From Halomonas sp. (GTDB lineage: Bacteria; Pseudomonadota; Gammaproteobacteria; Pseudomonadales; Halomonadaceae), in NCBI RefSeq assembly GCF_014859505.1, contig NZ_JACUUD010000022.1, forward strand, positions 1 to 36,602: a stretch of 36,602 nucleotides of DNA, in the 5' to 3' direction. Each line of letters opens with the position of its first letter. Positions within the stretch are counted from its first letter, which is position 1. Of this stretch, positions 25,220-35,739 are shown piece by piece. The translations under genes were made by a program, and so were the position numbers. Below the pieces are notes generated by a model that was not told the origin of the DNA, searched no databases, and worked only from the letters and a program-made list of their open reading frames with translations.

Positions 25220-26164
25220 ATGATCAACCTTCGAACACTCATGCCATCCACCCTCGGCGCCATGTTGCGCTTCTGGTGGAACGTGACCCACAACGCGATT
25301 CGCCTGTGGCTGGAGCGCAACGCCTTCAGCTATGCGGGATCGCTGGCCTTCTACACGCTCTTCTCGCTGGCTCCCACGATGATCATCGCGGTCACCGTCA
25401 TCGGCCTGGTCCTGGGAGAGGATGCCGCCCAGGGACAGATCGTCGCCCAGTTGCAGGACACCATGGGCCATGACGCCGCGGCGGCCATCGAGCAGGCAGT
25501 CGCCCAGTCGCGCATCGAGGAGTCGGGGTTGCTGCCGACCCTGCTCGGCTTCGGCGCGCTGATGGTGGGTGCCACCACGGTCTTCGCGCAGATGCAGTTC
25601 TCCCTCAACACCATCTGGGGGGTGACCGCTCGTCCCAGCGCCAACAGCGCCCTGGTGTTCATCAAGAACCGTCTGATGTCGCTGACCGTGGTGCTCTCCA
25701 TCGGCTTTATCCTGCTGGTGTCACTGGTGCTGGGGGTGGCGGTGCGTGCCATGCTCCAGGCCGCCGATGATCTCATGCCCTTCGTGGGGTTTCTCACCAC
25801 GGGAGTGGAGTTCCTGGTTTCCCTGGCGGTGATCGCGGCGCTCTTTGCCACCATCTTCAAGGTGCTGCCCGACGTGGTACTGCGCTGGAAGGACGTGCTG
25901 GTCGGTGCCGTGGTCACGGCGGTGCTGTTTGCGGTGGGGCGCTCGGGGATTGCCATCTACCTCTCCCACACCGCCACCGCTTCCACCTACGGAGCCGCCG
26001 GCTCGGTGGTGATGATCCTGTTGTGGGTCTACTACTCGTCCCTCATTCTCCTGTTCGGGGCGGCCTTTACCCGCTGCCACCTGGACGAGCGGGGCCGCCC
26101 GGTAGTACCGCGTAATACCGCGGTGGTGGTCAGGCGGGAACTGATGGATGCCAACCAAGGCTGA
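25220..26164 (+). CDS. YihY/BrkB-family inner-membrane protein
   Basis: 314 residues. Six or so hydrophobic helices lie between about residues 35 and 285. Family landmarks are NAFSYAGSLAFYTLFSLAP, ATTVFAQMQFSLNTIWGV, FKVLPDVVLRWKDVLVGAVV and ASTYGAAGSVVMILLWVYYSS. The family was once called ribonuclease BN, a label now attached to a different protein; its molecular role is unknown. The start at 25220 follows GGGGAA; a possible -10 TATCCT is at 25185. It is divergent from nadM-Nudix. Confidence 0.9.
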   Translation: MINLRTLMPSTLGAMLRFWWNVTHNAIRLWLERNAFSYAGSLAFYTLFSLAPTMIIAVTVIGLVLGEDAAQGQIVAQLQDTMGHDAAAAIEQAVAQSRIEESGLLPTLLGFGALMVGATTVFAQMQFSLNTIWGVTARPSANSALVFIKNRLMSLTVVLSIGFILLVSLVLGVAVRAMLQAADDLMPFVGFLTTGVEFLVSLAVIAALFATIFKVLPDVVLRWKDVLVGAVVTAVLFAVGRSGIAIYLSHTATASTYGAAGSVVMILLWVYYSSLILLFGAAFTRCHLDERGRPVVPRNTAVVVRRELMDANQG

Positions 26165-26305
26165 ATATGATCGATCACCGCCGTTCGGCCATGGCCGTCG
26201 TGGCCCTGCCAGGCGATTTCGGCGGCCTCGGAAGCAGGGCTGGCGACGACGGGCGGGAGACTGGTACAAAGAGAGCATCATCAAGACACGACCCGGGAGG
26301 GGACC

Positions 26306-26578
26306 ATGGAGACATGCTGCGTGAAGGCGCTGGTGACGGGCAAGGTGCAGGGAGTCTGGTATCGCCGGGCAACCCAGGAGAAGGCCCTCCAGCATCGGGT
26401 CACCGGCCATGCCCGGAACCTGCCCGATGGGCGAGTGGAGGTGCTGCTGTGCGGCGGCCCCGATGCCGTGAAGGCGGTCAGCGAGTGGCTCTGGAAGGGG
26501 CCGGAGAACGCACGGGTCACCCATGTGGAGCTCGAGGTGATCGAGGCCCACGTACCCGATGATTTTCGGACCAGCTAG
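26306..26578 (+). CDS. acyP: Acylphosphatase
   Basis: 90 residues, the usual length. It hydrolyses carboxyl-phosphate bonds such as acetyl phosphate or 1,3-bisphosphoglycerate. The catalytic arginine is in GKVQGVWYRR and the catalytic asparagine in GHARNLPDGRVEV; the more common W before the second motif is H here. GGAGGGG precedes the ATG. The 141 bases upstream hold no gene I can support. It ends 3 bases from the convergent nucleoside-hydrolase gene. Confidence 0.93.
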   Translation: METCCVKALVTGKVQGVWYRRATQEKALQHRVTGHARNLPDGRVEVLLCGGPDAVKAVSEWLWKGPENARVTHVELEVIEAHVPDDFRTS

Positions 26579-26581
26579 CTC

Positions 26582-27526
26582 CTAACTCAGCACATCGGCA
26601 ATCCAGTCGCTCACCGTCTCGCCGTCCACCCCCAGGCAGACGTCCACCGCCGGCGTCCGCGACCAGCGTGAGTCGATGAAGGCCCGGCCCTCTGGGGCGA
26701 ACAGCGTCTGGCCCTCGGCATCGTCCTCGGTGACCACCGTCAGGTGACCGCGCGCCGTGGTGAACAGGTCGGGTCTGAGCAGCCAGGCGAGGGCACAGCT
26801 GTCGTGGGGACAGCAGCCGTCGATGCCCAGGAACTCCTGATAGAAGTCGCGATAGAAGGCGTAGCTGCCGGCCAGGACCCTGCCTAGTTCGCCCTGGCCG
26901 GACTCGATGCGCGCCATGTGCGCCGGGGTCAACACGCAGCGGTGGGTGACGTCGAGCCCCACAAGGGTCAGCGGCCAGCCGGCTGTCAGCACGCGGCGCG
27001 CTGCATGGGGATCGTTGAACATGTTGGCCTCGGCGACCGGGGTCACGTTGCCTCCTTCGCGGATCGAGCCTCCCATGATCACCACCTGCTTGACCCGCTC
27101 GGTGAGGGTCGGGTCGAGCTGCAGGGCCGCCGCCAGGTTGCCCAGGGGGCCAACTGCCACCAGAGCGACCTGGCCGGGGTGAGCATTGACCGTGTCGACG
27201 ATAAACTGTGCTGCGGTTCGGGGATTCGCCTTACCCTTCACCTCGGGCAGAGGTATGTCGCCCAGGCCATTAGCCCCGTGGATGTGAGCGGGCGGCGGGT
27301 AGCGCGTCTTGACCAGCGGCGCGGCGGCTCCCTGAGCAACCGGGACGTCGTCGCGGCCAGCCAGCTGGGCCAGCAGCAGGGCGTTGCGGGTCGCCACCTC
27401 CACGTCCACGTTGCCGTAGGTGGTGGTCAGGCCCAGTAGGTCGAGCTCTGGATGGCGCAGGGCGATGGCGATGGCCTGGGCGTCGTCCACCCCGGGGTCG
27501 GTATCGAAGATGATCGGCTGTTTCAT
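26582..27526 (-). CDS. Inosine/uridine-preferring nucleoside hydrolase family protein
   Basis: 314 residues. Enzymes of this family split ribonucleosides to base and ribose. The calcium-binding N-terminal motif D8TDPGVDD15 is intact, with GGSIREGGNVTPVAEANMF and DPHAARRVL following as in RihA/RihB/RihC, and the late histidine in GCCPHDSCALAWLL. Base preference cannot be told. Its ATG overlaps the ribokinase stop (ATGA, 27526-27523), a tight translational link. Ribose released here would be phosphorylated by the neighbour. Confidence 0.92.
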   Translation of the reverse strand: MKQPIIFDTDPGVDDAQAIAIALRHPELDLLGLTTTYGNVDVEVATRNALLLAQLAGRDDVPVAQGAAAPLVKTRYPPPAHIHGANGLGDIPLPEVKGKANPRTAAQFIVDTVNAHPGQVALVAVGPLGNLAAALQLDPTLTERVKQVVIMGGSIREGGNVTPVAEANMFNDPHAARRVLTAGWPLTLVGLDVTHRCVLTPAHMARIESGQGELGRVLAGSYAFYRDFYQEFLGIDGCCPHDSCALAWLLRPDLFTTARGHLTVVTEDDAEGQTLFAPEGRAFIDSRWSRTPAVDVCLGVDGETVSDWIADVLS

Positions 27527-28425
27527 GACGTCTCTCCTTTTAATGCCCGCTCGACATCGGCGAGGTCGGGTATGCTCTCGGCGGCGCCGGGGCGCTGGAC
27601 GGCCAGGGCCGCGGCGGTGGCGGCTCGCTTCAGGCACTCGCCGACCGGCAGCCGCGCCTGCCGGGCGGCCATGAAGTAGCCGATGAAGGTGTCGCCGGCC
27701 CCGGTAGTGTCCACGGCCTTGACCGGCAGCGCCGGCTGATGCACTCGCTGGTCACCCTGCTGGTGCCAGGCGCCTTCGCCGCCCAGGGTCAGCACGACCT
27801 CGCTGGCGGGCAGCTGTGCGGCCAGGGCGTCGAGCAGGGCGTCTGCGCTGGCGTCCAGCTCAAGGCCGGTGAGACCGGCCGCCTCGCTGCGGTTGACGAA
27901 CAGCAGTCGGCAGCGCCACAGCGGCAGCCCGAGTACCTCTTCGGAGATGGGGGCAGGGTTGAAGGCGATCTTCAGCCCATGGTCGTCGGCCAGGGGGAGC
28001 AGCGTGGTGAGCCCGAGACACTCGTTCTGGGTCAGCAGCCAGTCGCCGGGCTGGGTGCCGGCCACCAGCTCGCTCAGGTCGGCGCGGCGGAAGCCATGGT
28101 TGGCCCCGGGGAATAGGATGATGGCGTTCTCTGCTTGATGATCCACCTGGATGATCGCGTGGCCGCTGGGTTCATCCAGGAGGTTCACCCGGGAGACGTC
28201 GACACCGGCCCGGGAGAGGGTGTCGCGGGCCCAGGCGTCCTGGCGGCCCAGCCGGCCCCAGTGGCAGACGCGGCCGCCGGCCCTGGCCATGGCCAGGGAC
28301 TGGTTGGCCCCCTTGCCGCCCAGGCCGACCCGGTAGTCATCGCTGGCCAGGGTCTCACCGGGCCTGACCAGGTGGGGGACACGATAGACGTGATCGAGGT
28401 TGATGGAGCCGAAGTTGTGCAGCAT
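27523..28425 (-). CDS. rbsK: Ribokinase
   Basis: 300 residues, PfkB family. It makes ribose-5-phosphate from ribose and ATP. The first PfkB signature is G36GKGANQ42 with the following SLAMARAGG; the second is D239TTGAGD245, D245 being the catalytic base. AAGGAGGAG precedes the start. It sits 15 bases after the 2-hydroxyacid dehydrogenase gene and overlaps the nucleoside hydrolase, so the three form one leftward operon for nucleoside and ribose use. No transporter or LacI-type repressor gene is adjacent. Confidence 0.93.
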   Translation of the reverse strand: MLHNFGSINLDHVYRVPHLVRPGETLASDDYRVGLGGKGANQSLAMARAGGRVCHWGRLGRQDAWARDTLSRAGVDVSRVNLLDEPSGHAIIQVDHQAENAIILFPGANHGFRRADLSELVAGTQPGDWLLTQNECLGLTTLLPLADDHGLKIAFNPAPISEEVLGLPLWRCRLLFVNRSEAAGLTGLELDASADALLDALAAQLPASEVVLTLGGEGAWHQQGDQRVHQPALPVKAVDTTGAGDTFIGYFMAARQARLPVGECLKRAATAAALAVQRPGAAESIPDLADVERALKGETS

Positions 28426-28440
28426 GGGCCTGCTCCTCCT

Positions 28441-29376
28441 TCACTCGGCCTGCCAGTCGCGCAGGTTCTCGGCGGTGAGCGCCACGATCTTCTGGCGCGC
28501 CTCCGGCGTGATCCAGGCGTTGTGGGGCGTGACGATCAGGTTCAGCGGCTCCGCCAGGGCATCGATGAGCGGATGGCCATCCCGGGGCGGCTCCACCGGC
28601 AGCACGTCGACGCCGAGCCCGCCCAGGCGACCCTCGCGCAGGGTTGCCAGCGCCGCCGGCTCGTCGATGATGCCTCCCCGGGCGCAGTTGACCAGCAGGG
28701 CGCCGGGCTTGAGGGTGGCCAGCAGGCCGGCATCGACCAGGTGGCGGGTAGCGTCGTTCAGCGGGCAGTGCAGGCTGATGATGTCGGCAGCGGGGGCGAG
28801 CCTGGCCAGGCTCGGTCGAGTGTCGGTGGCCTCGTTGCCCGGGCGGGCGGCGAAGGTCACCCCCATGCCGAAGGCCTCGGCGAGCTGGGCGACTCGACTT
28901 CCCAGCACCCCCTGGCCGACGATGACCAGCTGCTTGCCTTCCAGCTGCAGGGTGCCATGGTCCATCAGGCAGAAGAAGGGGCTCTCGCCCCAACGCCCCT
29001 CGGCCACGTCGCGCTGGTAGAGCGGCAGGCGGTTGGCCAGGCTCAGCATCAGCATCAGGGTGTGCTGGGCCACGCTGGCGGTGCCGTAGGCGCTGACGTT
29101 CTTCACCGCGATGCCCAGGCGCTCGGCGGCGGCCATGTCGATATTGTTGGTCCCCGTCGCTAGAACACAGATCAGCTTCAGATCGGGCAGGGCCTCCAGG
29201 GTGGGAGCGTCGAGCACCACCTTGTTGACGATGCCGACCTGGGCACCGGCCAGGCGCTCGCGGGCTTCCGTAGCCGTGCTCTGGTCATGCACCTCAAGGG
29301 GATCGACCCGTTCGCGAATCGGTTCAAGGTCGATATCGGGGCCGAGGCTGGCGGCGTCGAGGATAACGGCTTTCAT
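28441..29376 (-). CDS. D-isomer-specific 2-hydroxyacid dehydrogenase (HprA-like)
   Basis: 311 residues. NAD-binding motif G154QGVLG159 and the catalytic set R233 (CARGG), E262 (PVEPP) and H285 (PHNAW) are intact. Overall similarity is to glycerate/hydroxypyruvate dehydrogenases; the final motif is PHNAW rather than the common PHIAW. Substrate is inferred only. The start MKAVILD follows AAGGAAG; the longer in-frame upstream extension has no family resemblance. It is the first gene of the ribokinase/nucleoside-hydrolase operon, which is an unusual partner for it. Confidence 0.88.
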   Translation of the reverse strand: MKAVILDAASLGPDIDLEPIRERVDPLEVHDQSTATEARERLAGAQVGIVNKVVLDAPTLEALPDLKLICVLATGTNNIDMAAAERLGIAVKNVSAYGTASVAQHTLMLMLSLANRLPLYQRDVAEGRWGESPFFCLMDHGTLQLEGKQLVIVGQGVLGSRVAQLAEAFGMGVTFAARPGNEATDTRPSLARLAPAADIISLHCPLNDATRHLVDAGLLATLKPGALLVNCARGGIIDEPAALATLREGRLGGLGVDVLPVEPPRDGHPLIDALAEPLNLIVTPHNAWITPEARQKIVALTAENLRDWQAE

Positions 29377-29413
29377 CGGTTGGGCTTCCTTGTGGTGCCT
29401 TGGGCGGCGCGCC

Positions 29414-29444
29414 TTGCCCACAAGGGTGCCGGGCACGCTATAAT
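29414..29444 (+). promoter_or_regulatory. Promoter for fmdB-aspS with embedded palindrome
   Basis: A perfect -10 TATAAT (29439-29444) with TTGCCC (29414-29419) at 19 bases. Between them lies the perfect palindrome GTGCC-G-GGCAC (29426-29436), placed where a repressor would block polymerase. The same spacer serves the divergent nucleoside operon. Confidence 0.6.
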
Positions 29445-29557
29445 GTCGGGCTTTGGCAGGCTTGGTTTCGCAGCGGGCCGGCCACCGCTTCGTTCTCGCC
29501 GGGTACTCCCGGCAGCGTCCTGATCGGAATAACGTGACTTTCCGGAGTGATCAAACC

Positions 29558-29857
29558 ATGCCCATCTACGAATACGAGTGCAAGGCCTGCGGTCAGCGCC
29601 TGGAAAAACTCCAGAAGCTCAGCGCCGCGCCGCTGACCGACTGCCCCGCCTGCGAGGCCCCCGCGCTCTCGCGGCTGGTATCGGCGGCCGGTTTCCGCCT
29701 GGCCGGCGGCGGCTGGTACGAGACCGATTTCAAGTCGGGCAGCAAGAGGAACCTGGCCGGTGATTCGGCTTCCGGTGACGCCTCGTCGTCGAATCAGGCC
29801 GCCTCGAAACCGACATCGCCAGACACGGCATCACCGAAGAAGGGCGCGGCGGCCTGA
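29558..29857 (+). CDS. FmdB-family zinc-ribbon protein
   Basis: 99 residues. The N-terminal zinc ribbon has C8-x2-C11 (YECKACG) and C29-x2-C32 (CPAC), in the MPIYEYEC form seen in small proteins often found before aspS in proteobacteria. The second half is a low-complexity Ser/Ala/Lys/Pro tail. Its molecular function is not established; the family name comes from a putative regulator of formamidase. GGAG lies about 10 bases before the ATG. aspS starts 54 bases downstream, and the two probably share the TATAAT promoter. Confidence 0.9.
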   Translation: MPIYEYECKACGQRLEKLQKLSAAPLTDCPACEAPALSRLVSAAGFRLAGGGWYETDFKSGSKRNLAGDSASGDASSSNQAASKPTSPDTASPKKGAAA

Positions 29858-29911
29858 GGGACGTCCTGCGTGCCGCCACTTCTCCAATTACGCTATAAAA
29901 CAGGATACGAC

Positions 29912-31690
<1,779 letters not shown>

Positions 31691-31718
31691 TCGCTTCTGG
31701 CACCTGACGCAGCAGGAT

Positions 31719-31741
31719 ACCGGCGCCCCATGGGCGCCGGT
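31719..31741 (+). terminator. 10-bp hairpin between aspS and ruvC
   Basis: ACCGGCGCCC-CAT-GGGCGCCGGT is a perfect inverted repeat 28 bases after the aspS stop. No T tract follows (GTCGTATGA). It probably ends or attenuates aspS transcription before the ruv genes. Confidence 0.6.
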
Positions 31742-31745
31742 GTCG

Positions 31746-31751
31746 TATGAT
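31746..31751 (+). promoter_or_regulatory. Putative -10 box for ruvC
   Basis: TATGAT stands directly after the hairpin, 17 bases before the leader ribosome site. The -35 position falls inside the hairpin and is poor, so the promoter is tentative. Confidence 0.3.
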
Positions 31752-31767
31752 GGCGACTCGCCAGGCC

Positions 31768-31825
31768 AAGGAGGCCACCCATGCCGAAATCTCTCCGGCT
31801 CGCCGCGGGCGGGCGATCATGCTGA
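31768..31825 (+). CDS. 14-codon leader ORF with strong ribosome site overlapping the ruvC start
   Basis: AAGGAGG (31768-31774), the best ribosome-binding site in this region, is followed after 6 bases by ATG at 31781. The frame encodes [14 protein letters not shown] and stops with TGA at 31823-31825, overlapping the ruvC ATG at 31819 in another frame. RuvC has no good site of its own, so the leader may feed ribosomes to ruvC by termination-reinitiation. The feature span includes the ribosome site. I find no family match for the peptide. Confidence 0.5.
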
Positions 31826-32358
31826 TCCTCGGCATCGACCCCGGCTCGCGGATCACCGGCTACGGCGTGCTCGACGTCTCCACCTCGACCCCGCGCTACG
31901 TGGCCAGTGGCTGCATCCGCATCCAGGCCGACGACCTGGCCCAGAAGCTGGCCCAGGTCTACGCGGGCGTCAGCGAGCTGATCGCCGTGCATCGCCCGGC
32001 GGAGTTCGCCATCGAGCAGGTGTTCATGGCCAAGAACGCCGATTCGGCGCTCAAGCTCGGCCAGGCCCGCGGTACCGCCATCGTCTGTGCCGCCAACCAT
32101 GGCCTGCCGGTGAGCGAGTACGGTCCGCGGCAGATCAAGCAGGCGGTGACCGGCACCGGCAGCGCCGGCAAGGCCCAGGTGCAGCATATGGTGACGGCGG
32201 TGCTGGGCCTCTCCGCCACGCCCCAGGCCGATGCCGCCGATGCCCTGGCCATCGCCCTGACCCATGCCCATGCGCGCCTCGGCCTGCTGCAGACGGGTAG
32301 CTTCGGCGGCCACAGGAGCCGCAGGAAGGGCGGCTCCTGGCGGGATTTTCGACCCTGA
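31819..32358 (+). CDS. ruvC: Crossover junction endodeoxyribonuclease RuvC
   Basis: 179 residues (E. coli 173). It resolves Holliday junctions. With the start at [10 protein letters not shown] the catalytic acids fall at D7, E66, D138 and D141, the same numbers as in E. coli, which supports this start over an in-frame ATG 72 bases upstream. The C-terminus extends into a basic tail ([10 protein letters not shown]). The upstream sequence GGGCGGGCGATC is a weak ribosome site; see the leader ORF. yebC, which often lies between aspS and ruvC, is absent here. Confidence 0.96.
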   Translation: MLILGIDPGSRITGYGVLDVSTSTPRYVASGCIRIQADDLAQKLAQVYAGVSELIAVHRPAEFAIEQVFMAKNADSALKLGQARGTAIVCAANHGLPVSEYGPRQIKQAVTGTGSAGKAQVQHMVTAVLGLSATPQADAADALAIALTHAHARLGLLQTGSFGGHRSRRKGGSWRDFRP

Positions 32359-32409
32359 GGCTGTCGCCCCGCGGCGACGCCTCCGACGGGCTCTCCGGGT
32401 TGTCGAACG

Positions 32410-32423
32410 CTGTTTCATCACAG
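32410..32423. promoter_or_regulatory. LexA-like palindrome with short spacing upstream of ruvA
   Basis: CTGT-TTCATC-ACAG sits immediately upstream of the proposed ruvA -35. The half-sites match the SOS box but the spacing is 6 instead of 8 bases, so LexA binding is doubtful. Confidence 0.25.
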
Positions 32424-32425
32424 GC

Positions 32426-32454
32426 TGGCCAGCCATGCAAGCGACCAGTATAGT
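32426..32454 (+). promoter_or_regulatory. Putative promoter for ruvA-ruvB
   Basis: TGGCCA (32426-32431, four of six -35 bases) and TATAGT (32449-32454) are spaced by 17 bases in the 151-base gap between ruvC and ruvA. It would allow ruvAB and the downstream ybgC-tol genes to be expressed apart from ruvC. Confidence 0.42.
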
Positions 32455-32509
32455 GGCGGCATCGGCGGTGTCTGCCGCCTTGCCTGACGTGAAGGACACG
32501 GATTTCCCC

Positions 32510-33121
32510 ATGATTGGACGCCTGCGTGGCACCCTGCTAGAGAAACAGCCTCCCTGGCTGGTGGTGGACGTGGCCGGGGTCGGCTATGAACTCGAGGCCT
32601 CCATGACCACCCTGGTGGCCCTGCCGGTCACCGGCGAGTCTGTCTCCCTGCACACCCACCTGATCGTGCGTGAGGACGCCCACCTGCTCTACGGTTTCGC
32701 TCGGGAGCAGGAACGGGCGCTGTTCCGTGCACTGATCAAGGTCAATGGCGTCGGCCCCCGGCTGGCCCTGGCGATCCTCTCCGGCATGGACGAGGCGGCG
32801 TTCCAGCGCTGCGTGCTCGATGACGACGTCAAGTCGCTGATGCGTCTGCCCGGCGTTGGCAAGAAGACCGCCGAGCGGCTGATCATCGAGATGCGCGACC
32901 GCTTTCCCCATTGGGAGCCCGGCGACGACGCCCTGGCGGGCCTGGTCGGCGGTACTACCCCGACCCCTGCGCGCCACGACCCCCTGGCCGACGCCGAGGC
33001 GGCCCTGGTCAGCTTGGGCTACAAGCCCACCGAGGCGGCCAGGATGCTGACGGGCCTGGAGGGCGAGGGCAGCACCGAGGCGATGATCAAGGCGGCCCTG
33101 AGCCGCCGGATGGCGGGGTAG
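32510..33121 (+). CDS. ruvA: Holliday junction DNA helicase subunit RuvA
   Basis: 203 residues, equal to E. coli. It binds four-way junctions and loads RuvB. The OB-fold start [19 protein letters not shown], the helix-hairpin-helix segments ([34 protein letters not shown]) and the flexible acidic-linked C-terminal domain are all present. The nearest ribosome-like site, AAGGA, is about 14 bases from the ATG, so initiation may be weak. ruvB begins 4 bases after the stop. Confidence 0.97.
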   Translation: MIGRLRGTLLEKQPPWLVVDVAGVGYELEASMTTLVALPVTGESVSLHTHLIVREDAHLLYGFAREQERALFRALIKVNGVGPRLALAILSGMDEAAFQRCVLDDDVKSLMRLPGVGKKTAERLIIEMRDRFPHWEPGDDALAGLVGGTTPTPARHDPLADAEAALVSLGYKPTEAARMLTGLEGEGSTEAMIKAALSRRMAG

Positions 33122-33125
33122 CGCG

Positions 33126-34159
<1,034 letters not shown>

Positions 34160-34163
<4 letters not shown>

Positions 34164-34591
34164 GCGAGTTCCGGCTGCCAGTGCGCGTCTATATCGAGGA
34201 CACCGATGCCGGTGGCATCGTCTACTACGTCAACTATCTGAAATACATGGAGCGGGCACGCAGCGAATGGCTGCGCGAACTGGGGATCACCCAGCGCGAG
34301 CTGTTCGAATCCGGCATCCAGCTGGTGGTTCACCGGCTGGAGTGCCGCTATGCCAAGCCCGCCCGGCTGGACGACGCGCTCGAGGTGAGCGCCGAGGTCC
34401 GGTCCCATGGCCGCGTCCGGCTTCAGTTCGCCCAGGTCGTGAGCCGTCGCGGGGAACCCTTGTGCGAGGCGCGGGTCGACATCGCCTGCATCGATGCGAC
34501 GCGCCTCAAGCCCGTATCCTGGCCGCCGGCCCTGGCTGCGCGGCTCACACACCTCTCTGACCAACCGCAAGCCCAACGAGGATGCCCGTGA
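34160..34591 (+). CDS. ybgC: Acyl-CoA thioesterase YbgC (Tol-Pal operon)
   Basis: 143 residues, hot-dog fold. It hydrolyses acyl-CoA thioesters and in E. coli is encoded first in the tol-pal cluster. The active-site block is YIEDTD16[14 protein letters not shown]; the H seen in E. coli (VYHASY) is Y here, as in other YbgC proteins. The GTG start overlaps the ruvB stop (GTGA) and its own stop overlaps the proposed tolQ GTG in the same way. Confidence 0.95.
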
Positions 34592-35277
34592 ACGACTCCA
34601 TGTCCATACCCCACCTGATCATGAGCGCCAGTACCGTGGTGCAGCTGGTCATGCTGCTGCTCACGGTGGGCTCGATCCTCTCCTGGGTCGTGATCTTCCA
34701 GCGTACCTTCGTGATGCGCCGCGCTCGCCGCACCCACCAGGCCTTCGAGGAGCGCTTCTGGTCCGGGGTCGACCTGAACGAGCTCTACCGGGAGACCCCG
34801 GCCGAACAGGAGACCCAGGGCGCAGAGCACGTATTCCGTGCCGGCTTTCGCGAGTTCAACCGCCTGCTGCCCAAGACCCGCAGCCCCCAGGCGATCCTCG
34901 ACGGCGTCCAGCGCAGCATGCGGGTCGCCTGGTCCCGAGAGGAGGAGCGCCTCAGCCTGCATCTGGTGTTCCTGGCCACCGTGGCCTCGGCCAGCCCCTA
35001 TATCGGCCTGTTCGGCACCGTCTGGGGCATCATGGGCTCCTTCCAGGCGCTCTCCATGACCCAGCAGGCGACGCTTGCCACAGTGGCACCATGGATCGCC
35101 GAGGCGCTGATCGCTACTGCCATGGGCCTGTTCGCCGCGATTCCCGCGGTGATCTTCTACAACCGGCTCTCCTCCGAATCGGGCCGTCTGCTGGGCAAGT
35201 ACGAGGACTTCGCCGAGGAGTTCCACTCCATCCTGCACCGCAACCTGCAGGGCCGGCCCGAAACCGGCGCCGCCTGA
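34588..35277 (+). CDS. tolQ: Tol-Pal system proton-channel protein TolQ
   Basis: 229 residues from a GTG at 34588. It is the inner-membrane motor subunit that with TolR uses proton flow to energise TolA during outer-membrane constriction. Three membrane helices are visible (about 15-40, then [25 protein letters not shown], then [20 protein letters not shown]). I prefer the GTG to the ATG at 34582: ACGAGG lies 6 bases before the GTG but touches the ATG, and the GTG forms the same GTGA overlap with ybgC as seen at the ruvB-ybgC junction. Confidence 0.95.
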   Translation: MNDSMSIPHLIMSASTVVQLVMLLLTVGSILSWVVIFQRTFVMRRARRTHQAFEERFWSGVDLNELYRETPAEQETQGAEHVFRAGFREFNRLLPKTRSPQAILDGVQRSMRVAWSREEERLSLHLVFLATVASASPYIGLFGTVWGIMGSFQALSMTQQATLATVAPWIAEALIATAMGLFAAIPAVIFYNRLSSESGRLLGKYEDFAEEFHSILHRNLQGRPETGAA

Positions 35278-35289
35278 GGGAGTCTGGAA

Positions 35290-35730
<441 letters not shown>

Positions 35731-35739
35731 GGAGTCCAG

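Noticed and set aside
29894..29899. TATAAA as a -10 box for aspS
   Set aside because: It is only 12 bases before the aspS start and would leave no room for the AGGA ribosome site in the transcript; the TATAAT upstream of fmdB is the better promoter.
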